Source of the DNA: Nitrosophilus alvini
GTDB taxonomy: Bacteria > Campylobacterota > Campylobacteria > Campylobacterales > Nitratiruptoraceae
NCBI RefSeq assembly: GCF_015100395.1
Contig: NZ_AP022847.1
Coordinates: forward strand, 1,366,501 to 1,430,500
Direction of reading: 5' to 3'
Length of the DNA stretch: 64,000 nt
Part shown: positions 43,880-50,915 of the stretch, piece by piece
How the letters are laid out: every line of letters starts with the position of its first letter
Numbering within the stretch: the stretch's first letter is position 1
The notes under the pieces: generated by a model
Database searches by the model: none
What the model saw: only the letters and a program-made list of their open reading frames with translations
What the model was told of the DNA's origin: nothing
Program-made: the position numbers and the translations under genes

Positions 43880-44970
43880 CTGCCTCCGGAACTTGCAAGA
43901 TCAAGGCAGACATTACGCATATTTGCAAATTTCTCTCTCAACAAAAACTTTCTATCCGATACATGGGGATTATGACAACTTATACAGTTAAAATCGCCTG
44001 TTATAAATCTTTTCTCAATCTCTTCTCCATTTTTATATCTGGTTTTGAACAATGAGATATATTTTCTTTTTGAACTCTTATCTGCATGACATGTGGTACA
44101 GAGTTTCCATACGCTTTTTCTCAAAAAGTTTTTATTTACGTCAGATGAGTGGGGATTGTGGCATTTATTACACTTGCCTGCTCCAACAGGATCGTGTTTA
44201 ACTTTTTTACTGCTCCATATTTTATGGTTTCTCTTATGGCATTTAAAACAGGTATTTCCGACAGGATCTGGATACAGAAATTTTGACTTTCCTTTATACT
44301 GCCTGTTTTTAGCCCCGATTTTCCCGTTATGACATGGCAAACAAACAAAATTTACAGTAGGAGCATGGGCAAATTTCTTATAGATTAAAGATTTATGGCA
44401 GACAAAACAGTTAGATTCGGTTACATCATAAAATGCTACTCCCTCTTCCTCATTAACGCTCATGTCATGACAAGAGCTGCACATTTTATCAAATTCGCCG
44501 TTATGAAAGAACTTTTTCTCATAACCTTCCGGAACAATTTTATAAAATTTTGATAAAAAAGCTTTTCTGTAAAAATGTATCTTTTTTCGGGCTTTTTTTT
44601 CTCCGTTTATATATGCAACAACCTTTACTGAATGCTCACCGAAAGGAAAGTTGAAAGTTTGACAATATGTATCTTTATCCTTTTCGATTTTTATTTCAAC
44701 TCTTTCATTTTGACTTGTATATATAATTATTTTATCTATTTTTTTATCATATATTTTAACTGCAACAGATATATACTCTTCCTCATATACCCCTTTATCT
44801 GCAGGCTGTAGAATATCTATGGGATCATATTTCGCTTTTTTGATAAGAGATACGATTATCCCGTTTTCATCTTGGTTATTGTTGTTTGTTTGGGCAAACA
44901 AGAGTACCTCAAAAGAAAAAAAGAGAAGAATACAGAGAGCCAGTTTGGTTATGATCTTCTCTTTTCTCAT
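43873..44970 (-). CDS. Heptahaem paralogue lacking the terminal haem motif
   Basis: 365 residues with signal peptide ending near LLFAQT. An N-terminal beta domain of about 100 residues (ILQPADKGVYEEEYISVAVKI ...) precedes seven CXXCH motifs matching haems 1-7 of the neighbouring octahaem proteins. Where those end in CRRCHKK, this one reads NVCLDLASSGGRW and stops. The first Cys is kept but the second Cys and His are lost. No single-base shift that I can see restores a CXXCH. Its stop overlaps the start region of the next gene. It is a likely duplicate of that gene. Confidence 0.85.
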   Translation of the reverse strand: MRKEKIITKLALCILLFFSFEVLLFAQTNNNNQDENGIIVSLIKKAKYDPIDILQPADKGVYEEEYISVAVKIYDKKIDKIIIYTSQNERVEIKIEKDKDTYCQTFNFPFGEHSVKVVAYINGEKKARKKIHFYRKAFLSKFYKIVPEGYEKKFFHNGEFDKMCSSCHDMSVNEEEGVAFYDVTESNCFVCHKSLIYKKFAHAPTVNFVCLPCHNGKIGAKNRQYKGKSKFLYPDPVGNTCFKCHKRNHKIWSSKKVKHDPVGAGKCNKCHNPHSSDVNKNFLRKSVWKLCTTCHADKSSKRKYISLFKTRYKNGEEIEKRFITGDFNCISCHNPHVSDRKFLLREKFANMRNVCLDLASSGGRW

Positions 44971-44979
44971 TTTTTGCCC

Positions 44980-46524
44980 CTATTTTTTAAATACGTCTTC
45001 GCTGTACTTATTCTTCTGTTTTACTCTGTCATACTCGTATTTCTTATGACATGCCGGCTGACAAGAACCACCCGTTTTTGTTTCGATATACCTGATAGGG
45101 AATTTTATGCCGCCAAATTCCGTATATCTTCTGATAAGATGCGGATATTTTGAAGCATGCTCATCATGACATGCCCTACACGCCCTACCTTTTTTATTAT
45201 TTACATGCAGATAGTGAAGATTCACTTTTCCGTCTCTAAAATCTGTTTTTTCAGAATATTTGTCTTTTATCTTCTCTATTTTATGGCACTTAAAGCATAT
45301 GAAATCTTTTTTCGCTTCAAAATCATCATAAAACTCTGTGGTATAAGACCTTCTGAGTATACTGAAATGATTTGAACCGTGAGGATTGTGGCAGGCTGCA
45401 CATCCTCCCTCTTTTTTTACATCTTTTATAGGCTTATGCCAATTTGGATTTCTTTTGAGGTGTTCTGCCATATTCATTAGCATTCCGCCGTCTTCATCAG
45501 ACTTGACCTCTTTATTGTGACAACTCAAACACATTTTAACCTGCTGCTTCTTGAGTATACCTTTATGATTTGTCGCATGAGGATTATGGCACTCCAAACA
45601 CTTTCTCTTAGAGTTGTTGACAGCACCATGTTTATATTTGACATTCTCTATCCATTTTTTCATATTCACATGTTTTTCTAATTTAGAATGGCAGTCTAGA
45701 CACAAGCGCATCTTTCCGTCATCTTTCAAAAGAGTTTTAAAGTCGGAAGTATGAGCCTCGTGACATTTTACACAATTATCTTCAGCCGGCTTATGTTTAA
45801 ATGCCGCCTTCATATTTACAGTCTTCTTGATTTTCTTTTTGTTGCCAGGTTTATGACACTTCAAGCAGAGCTGGTTAACGGTATCTGCCTTAAGAAGATT
45901 GTTCGCATTTGACTGATGCGGATCATGACAGTCTATACATCTTCCCTCTTTTACCGGTTTATGGTCAAATTTTTTGTTATATCTTGTCTTATGACACTTA
46001 TAACAAAGCTCTTCTATATTTTTTGTTATAAGTTTACCCGGCTTTGCGCCTGCAGAAACGTGGCAAAGTTCACACGCCCCCATATGAAACGGTTCATGAA
46101 GATACTTTTTAAGAGGTCTGAACTTTTGCGGAAGCTCCTCTGGCTTTAAAAATCTTGCTTTTCTGGCTTTTGCCTTCGTATGCTTTAGTTTTTTCTCTTC
46201 TATGAGTTTTTTTGTTGTAATTTTTAATGCTTCTTCGGTCTTTTTCTCTATAACAGCAATTTTTTTCTTCTCTTTAGCAGTTATTCCTTCACCTATCTCC
46301 TGAGCAATTTTTGTAACATTTATCTCTTTTAGCTCTTCTTCAGTAATCTCGGCATGTGTGGGGTAATACTTATGAGGGCCTTCCAAAACTCCGTGCAGTA
46401 TGCTTTTTGTTATCTTTTGGGCACGTTCTATTTTTTTTGCCAGATCAAACTTGGCAATTGAATAGAATCCCGCTCCGATTACAATAGCAATAATCATCAT
46501 AAGTATTATATTCTTTATCTTCAT
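44980..46524 (-). CDS. Membrane-anchored dodecahaem c-type cytochrome
   Basis: 514 residues from ATG 46524, where AAGG is 7 nt upstream. One N-terminal transmembrane segment (about 5-25) is followed by a charged helical linker (about 30-130, many Lys/Glu). The haem domain has 11 CXXCH and a final CQPACH. The domain is paralogous to 22050-23414, sharing the C-terminal RYIETKTGGSCQPACH and the KSDEDGGMLMNMAEHLKRNP segment. Anchoring by a helix instead of a lipid suggests the inner-membrane-side partner of the chain. The function is inferred. Confidence 0.87.
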   Translation of the reverse strand: MKIKNIILMMIIAIVIGAGFYSIAKFDLAKKIERAQKITKSILHGVLEGPHKYYPTHAEITEEELKEINVTKIAQEIGEGITAKEKKKIAVIEKKTEEALKITTKKLIEEKKLKHTKAKARKARFLKPEELPQKFRPLKKYLHEPFHMGACELCHVSAGAKPGKLITKNIEELCYKCHKTRYNKKFDHKPVKEGRCIDCHDPHQSNANNLLKADTVNQLCLKCHKPGNKKKIKKTVNMKAAFKHKPAEDNCVKCHEAHTSDFKTLLKDDGKMRLCLDCHSKLEKHVNMKKWIENVKYKHGAVNNSKRKCLECHNPHATNHKGILKKQQVKMCLSCHNKEVKSDEDGGMLMNMAEHLKRNPNWHKPIKDVKKEGGCAACHNPHGSNHFSILRRSYTTEFYDDFEAKKDFICFKCHKIEKIKDKYSEKTDFRDGKVNLHYLHVNNKKGRACRACHDEHASKYPHLIRRYTEFGGIKFPIRYIETKTGGSCQPACHKKYEYDRVKQKNKYSEDVFKK

Positions 46525-46565
46525 CCCCACACCTTCTTAAATCTATTTTATCAAAAACATATTAA

Positions 46566-47069
46566 TCAATACTCAAATTTTCCTACAGGACACTTTTCAG
46601 CCGTAACTTTTTTCCTTATCAAATGCTCTTTTGGCGCATGATGCGGATTGTGACACTTGTTACAGTTTATGTTCTCTTTTGGCTGCACAACCGGAATATG
46701 ACACTCAAAACAGAGATCTTGTACAGTAGGTGTCAAAATTGCCGCCGGTTTAGATCTCTTAGGCGCATGACATACCTGGCACGCACCCATAATAAACGGC
46801 GGATGCTTATATTTTTGAACGGGCTTAAATGCTTGTGGAAGCTCTTTTTCATCAATGGTTTTCGAACTGCCAGTATGCTCTTTGATATATTCCACGCTTA
46901 TATTGGGATTTCTGAAAATATGATGTGTTCCCTCCATAATATTTTCCATAATATTTTTATTGATTTTTACGAGCCTAGTAAAGTTGACTTCACTCATTGC
47001 GACAGCGGTAAATATCATTATCAAAACAAGTCCGCCTATTAGAGCTAGTTTTCTGTTTTTATCTGTCAT
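46566..47069 (-). CDS. Membrane-anchored trihaem cytochrome, possibly a shortened dodecahaem copy
   Basis: 167 residues with one N-terminal membrane helix (about 8-26). The linker and MGACQVCHAP, CFECHI and CNKCHNPHH match the start of the dodecahaem protein at 44980 (MGACELCHVS, CYKCH, CIDCHDPH). The protein ends EKCPVGKFEY where the longer one has CLKCH, so haem 4 is cut off after its first Cys. It follows the NapC-like gene by 17 nt. A trihaem relay between the quinol dehydrogenase and the dodecahaem is plausible. Confidence 0.82.
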   Translation of the reverse strand: MTDKNRKLALIGGLVLIMIFTAVAMSEVNFTRLVKINKNIMENIMEGTHHIFRNPNISVEYIKEHTGSSKTIDEKELPQAFKPVQKYKHPPFIMGACQVCHAPKRSKPAAILTPTVQDLCFECHIPVVQPKENINCNKCHNPHHAPKEHLIRKKVTAEKCPVGKFEY

Positions 47070-47086
47070 CTTGGTGCCTCTCTTTA

Positions 47087-47887
47087 TTAATGATGTTCGT
47101 TATGGGCTTCTTCTTCAGCCACTTTTTTTTCTGCTTGTTTTGATGCGAGCTCTTCTTCAGCAGCATAGTTGGGTTTATCTCTTTTGTAATTGTAGTAATC
47201 CTCATCATAAACCGTACCGATCTTATCAAGCTCTTTGCCAAGCTCATAATGTCCAACATATTTATGACAGTCTACACACATAGCCTGTACTTTTTTGTGT
47301 TCTACCTCAACTTTCAGCTTTCCTGAAAAATATGCTTTATGTGCAAGATATGCTTTTTTGTTCGGCTTTGTTGCTCTCAAAAGATTCTCATGGCAATGAA
47401 GACAACTGCTATCATATAGAAAGTTTCTTCTCTCTTCTCTCTTCTCTTTCCAATCTATGTTGAATGTATCGGCAGTCACTTCTGTTACAACATCATGTAT
47501 ACCTGTTCTGGCTTTTTGAACAAGGTAGCCTATGAGAGATTCGTGAGGAAGATGACAATCAGCACACTGAGCGACAAATCCGCTCTCTCCAAATCCCCCG
47601 TGCACACTGTTCAAATAAGCAGTCGCCATAGGTTTCATAGAGTGGCAGGAGCTACAAAAATTGACTCCAGAAGTCTCTTTTACAGCTACAGCAGTAATAT
47701 AAGAAATGACAAGGCCTATAACTAAAAAAAGTCCTCCTATTCCCGCCACAACTTTAAAGCTCAGTTTCGAGCCTCCCGAATTTGAACAAGTATCGTCCAT
47801 TTTCATACCTGTCTCCTCTGTTTTTTTGATTTCATCTGGTTTAGCGCTCTCTTCAACGCTACTGGTTTTCTTCTCTTCGCCATTCAT
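47087..47887 (-). CDS. NapC/NrfH-type tetrahaem quinol dehydrogenase
   Basis: 266 residues. A long N-terminal cytoplasmic tail with Lys/Glu/Ser precedes one transmembrane segment (about 47-72) and four CXXCH motifs: CSSCHSMKP, CADCHLPH, CLHCHENL, CVDCHKYVGH. The Met after CSSCHS is in the place of the NrfH-type axial or quinol-site residue. This family (NapC, NrfH, CymA) takes electrons from menaquinol to periplasmic cytochromes. It is the first gene of the minus-strand operon and has a GGAAGG site. A charged C-terminal extension ends HNEHH. It is the likely entry point of electrons; NrfA is not adjacent. Confidence 0.93.
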   Translation of the reverse strand: MNGEEKKTSSVEESAKPDEIKKTEETGMKMDDTCSNSGGSKLSFKVVAGIGGLFLVIGLVISYITAVAVKETSGVNFCSSCHSMKPMATAYLNSVHGGFGESGFVAQCADCHLPHESLIGYLVQKARTGIHDVVTEVTADTFNIDWKEKREERRNFLYDSSCLHCHENLLRATKPNKKAYLAHKAYFSGKLKVEVEHKKVQAMCVDCHKYVGHYELGKELDKIGTVYDEDYYNYKRDKPNYAAEEELASKQAEKKVAEEEAHNEHH

Positions 47888-48426
47888 ACCAATCCTTCCT
47901 TAATTCAATCTGATGTATTTACAAATTTAACTAACAACAATTCTCAGCAAGTAGAAATGAATTGTAAAATAAGTTTTATTAAAATAAATTAAAATCTAAT
48001 GTATTTGATTAAATTATTTTTTATTTTATAATTTTAATAACTGTTTCTTATTAACATTGATCTGTTTTGTTATTTAAACCTTTATTATAATAAAAATAAC
48101 TGCTATTGAAAACATACAACCTGTAATTCTGCGGTAATTTTTTACACATGTATTACAAAAATTCCCAAAATGCCTATTTTTTGGTACTTTGTTATGCAAA
48201 TGTCATTCCGCGATGTTTCTCATTTTTTTTATATCCATAAACAGTATTTATTTATCATATCTACATAGCCAACCCGATATTTATAATGATTTTTTATATT
48301 TAAATTTTGGAAAAAAAATATATGATTTTTTCTGTCTCTTAAAAAAAGAGGCGGCCATACGGCCTGTAGATATAAAAAAGAGGTATTGTAGTTAAATATT
48401 AAATTATTTGTTGTATTTAAAGTTTA
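47888..48426. other. 539-bp intergenic region, AT-rich, probable promoter region
   Basis: No convincing gene. A 68-residue frame at 48189-48395 lacks a ribosome-binding site and protein-like features. TTTTACA (48140-48146) and TATTACA (48151-48157) form an 11-bp repeat close to sites 1-3 but on the strand opposite to the NapC-like operon and without a -10 at the expected place. The promoter of that operon must lie here, but I cannot place it with confidence. Confidence 0.5.
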
Positions 48427-49137
48427 TTAAATTTTTTTTGCTATAAAAAGTGTAGAGATTCCCATAGAAAATGACTTATGATACATCATTTCAAAGCCGC
48501 TCTCTTTAAGCTCATCTATCATTTTTTTCGTAGTCAAAAAATTATCTATGGAGTTTGGCAAATATTGATAGGCCTCTTTATTACCGGAAACCATGCCACC
48601 GACAGCAGGAAGAACTCTTTTCATATAAAAATCTACCAGTATCGAGCCTATTCCCTCTCTCTCCTGTTTTGTAAACTCGAGTATAACGATCATTCCAGAA
48701 GGTTTCAGAACTCTGTGAAACTCTTTTAAAGCCTCTATCCTATCAACTACATTTCTTATTCCGTAAGAGATACTCAAAATATCTGCACTGCTATCTTCTA
48801 CAGGAAGGTTTTTTGCTTCAGCCTGCAAAAATTCCATATCAGGAAGTTTTTTTCTTGCAACCTCAAGCATTCCGGTTGAAGGATCAATACCAAGATATTT
48901 TTCGACTTGTATATTTTTGGCCTCTGCCCTGTTTCTCCAGTAATCAAGCATATCACCGGTTCCGCACGCAACATCAAGAATAAGACTCAGTTCTTTTTTG
49001 TCATAAAAACCGTATGTCAGGTCACATCCTCTTTTTCTCCATGTTTTATCTACACCAAAACTCAAAACCCTGTTAGCCATATCATATGTCTTTGCTATAT
49101 CATCAAACATATTTACTATTTTTTTCTGTTTATCCAT
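48427..49137 (-). CDS. menG: Demethylmenaquinone methyltransferase
   Basis: 236-residue UbiE/MenG family SAM-dependent methyltransferase. The SAM site DVACGTGDMLDYW (about 54-66), the start VNMFDDIAKTYDMANRVLSFGVDKTWRK, and C-terminal PVxEDSSADILSISYGIRNVVDR are family-typical. It makes menaquinone from demethylmenaquinone, the quinone likely used by the NapC-like protein 540 nt away. It overlaps ribD by 8 nt and is the last gene of the ylxR-infB-rbfA-rimP-ribD run. Confidence 0.94.
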   Translation of the reverse strand: MDKQKKIVNMFDDIAKTYDMANRVLSFGVDKTWRKRGCDLTYGFYDKKELSLILDVACGTGDMLDYWRNRAEAKNIQVEKYLGIDPSTGMLEVARKKLPDMEFLQAEAKNLPVEDSSADILSISYGIRNVVDRIEALKEFHRVLKPSGMIVILEFTKQEREGIGSILVDFYMKRVLPAVGGMVSGNKEAYQYLPNSIDNFLTTKKMIDELKESGFEMMYHKSFSMGISTLFIAKKI

Positions 49138-50140
49138 TTTTAACCCTTTTCGCCCAGATCATAAGATCCCTACCTATTTTCTTAATGTTTAAAAACTCTA
49201 GTTCCAACAAACCCCTGTACGAAGAGATATCTCTTATAACAGGTGCTTCAAAAAAAAGATACCAAGAAGCTATATCTTTGATAGCTTCAATCATCCCCTC
49301 ACCGCCCTCTATCATGACGTATCTGTATCTATTCAATATCTCAAAGCTGTCATCTACAAAAACTTTTCTTCCCTGAACTTTGAACAGAGGAATATTCCTG
49401 TCAAAATCCTTTTTTTCAGAGAATATAAGCACATCAGGAGGCCTACCGCCGGTAAGCCTGCAATCAAGAACAGGTCTGTCTATACGGACAGTGTTGCCAC
49501 CGATTACAATCAGTTCTATTTTCTCTCTTAATTTATGAACATATTTCCTTGACTCTTCAGAACTTATTATACCGCCCTTGATCGAACCGTTAAGTGTCTG
49601 TGCCAACTTGAAAAAAACAAAAGTCTCTTTTTGCCAGGTCACAAAAGGCTCAATGAGTTTTTTCGCTTCCTCTTCCATAATACCGGTTTTTACATCAACA
49701 GTTGACTCAAGTTTTTCTATACCGCCGGCAGCTTCAGGATTTGGATCTTTAGTTCCTATTACTACCCTTTTGAAAGATAGCTCTCTTATCAAATCGGCAC
49801 AAGGGGGCGTTTTCCCAAAATGATTGCAGGGCTCAAGAGTAACATATATGGTACACTCTTTAAAAATATTGTCATGTTGGCTTAAAATATATTCGTATAG
49901 GGATATAGCTTCGTTTATATCCAGAATCTTTTTATCACCGGTAAGAATATGGAATGCACTTTTTATAGCAAGAAGTTCTGCATGAGGAGTGCCCGCCTCT
50001 TTGTGAGCCTCTATAGAAAGAATTTTTCCATTCCCGTCTGTTATCACGGCGCCCACAGCAGGGTTGGGGAAAGTAAGTCCCTGATATTTCCAAGCCTTCT
50101 CGATCGCAAGGCTCATACACAGCTTATCGATATTTACCAT
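49130..50140 (-). CDS. ribD: Riboflavin biosynthesis protein RibD
   Basis: 336-residue bifunctional diaminohydroxyphosphoribosylaminopyrimidine deaminase and 5-amino-6-(5-phosphoribosylamino)uracil reductase. The deaminase domain has the zinc ligands HAELLAIKSAF and PCNHFGKTPPCADL, followed by a reductase domain with GGNTVRIDRPVLDCRLTGG. The reductase domain is short at the C-terminus. It overlaps rimP by 7 nt and menG by 8 nt. Confidence 0.93.
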   Translation of the reverse strand: MVNIDKLCMSLAIEKAWKYQGLTFPNPAVGAVITDGNGKILSIEAHKEAGTPHAELLAIKSAFHILTGDKKILDINEAISLYEYILSQHDNIFKECTIYVTLEPCNHFGKTPPCADLIRELSFKRVVIGTKDPNPEAAGGIEKLESTVDVKTGIMEEEAKKLIEPFVTWQKETFVFFKLAQTLNGSIKGGIISSEESRKYVHKLREKIELIVIGGNTVRIDRPVLDCRLTGGRPPDVLIFSEKKDFDRNIPLFKVQGRKVFVDDSFEILNRYRYVMIEGGEGMIEAIKDIASWYLFFEAPVIRDISSYRGLLELEFLNIKKIGRDLMIWAKRVKNG

Positions 50141-50562
50141 TCAAAATATGTCTTTGCCGAACTGATATCGTTAAAATTTATCTCTTCTTTACCGTGATCG
50201 GTCAAAAGAGTTATGGTATTTCCTTTCACATCCTCTATTTTTCCTTTTATTACCGTACCGTCATTAAGGACAATTTTTACACTTTCTCCTATAGAGTTCT
50301 CAAAGTGTGAAAGTTTTTTCAGTTTTCTTTCAACTCCGGGAGAGCTTACTTCAAGATAATACTCACCTTTGACAGGAGGAGTAACATCAAGCAGAGGAGA
50401 AATCAGATTGCTTATCTGTGCACATTTATCAAGATCTATACCATTTTTTGACTTTATATATATTCTATAAATAGTTTTTCCGTGTTCGGTAACTGTCTCT
50501 ATATCATACAGTTCTACACCGGCATCTTCTACAATTTGCCTTATTTCCGATTCAAGTGACAC
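50134..50562 (-). CDS. rimP: Ribosome maturation factor RimP
   Basis: 142 residues, aids 30S subunit assembly. The family pattern GVELYDIETVTEHGKTIYRIYIKSKNGIDLDKCAQISNLISPLLD, then EYYLEVSSPGVERKLKKLSHFENSIGESV, is fully present. It abuts rbfA (stop and start share one base, 50562), so they form an operon with infB and rbfA. Confidence 0.95.
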   Translation of the reverse strand: MSLESEIRQIVEDAGVELYDIETVTEHGKTIYRIYIKSKNGIDLDKCAQISNLISPLLDVTPPVKGEYYLEVSSPGVERKLKKLSHFENSIGESVKIVLNDGTVIKGKIEDVKGNTITLLTDHGKEEINFNDISSAKTYFEW

Positions 50563-50915
50563 TATTTTTCCTTCTTTATCTTTTCGAAAAGCTCTTCTAT
50601 TCTTTTTGATTTATCGATATTTTCATCAAACTTGAAATGAAATTTAGGACATTTAAACCATCCGCTGCTCTCTAAACAGTATCTTTCAAGTGCTCTTGAA
50701 GCTTTTTTAAGCTGTTTGAGTATCTCTTTTTTTTCCTCTTCGGTAAAAAATCCCGGGTCAATATATATGTCTGCATCATACAGGCCCTTTTTGCATACCA
50801 CTTCGGTAATCGTAAGCCCATGAAGCCTCTCGTCATTAAGATGTCCAAGGGCTTCGGGAATCAGCTCTCTGAGCAACGATGCAGCCCTTTGTCTTTTTAT
50901 TTCGCTAGGATTCAT
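50562..50915 (-). CDS. rbfA: Ribosome-binding factor A
   Basis: 117 residues. 30S maturation factor, with [17 protein letters not shown] at the N-terminus and the KH-like core [23 protein letters not shown]. It overlaps infB by 4 nt, the usual infB-rbfA coupling. Confidence 0.93.
   Translation of the reverse strand: MNPSEIKRQRAASLLRELIPEALGHLNDERLHGLTITEVVCKKGLYDADIYIDPGFFTEEEKKEILKQLKKASRALERYCLESSGWFKCPKFHFKFDENIDKSKRIEELFEKIKKEK

Noticed and set aside
44000-44970. The heptahaem gene as an assembly-level frameshift
   Set aside because: Shifting the frame around 43880-43920 by one or two bases does not give a CXXCH, and the overlap with the next start is clean, so real divergence is more likely.
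48189-48395. 68-residue plus-strand frame in the large intergenic region
   Set aside because: There is no ribosome-binding site, the Ile/Phe/Ser/Leu-rich sequence shows no family pattern, and the base composition is like the surrounding non-coding DNA.
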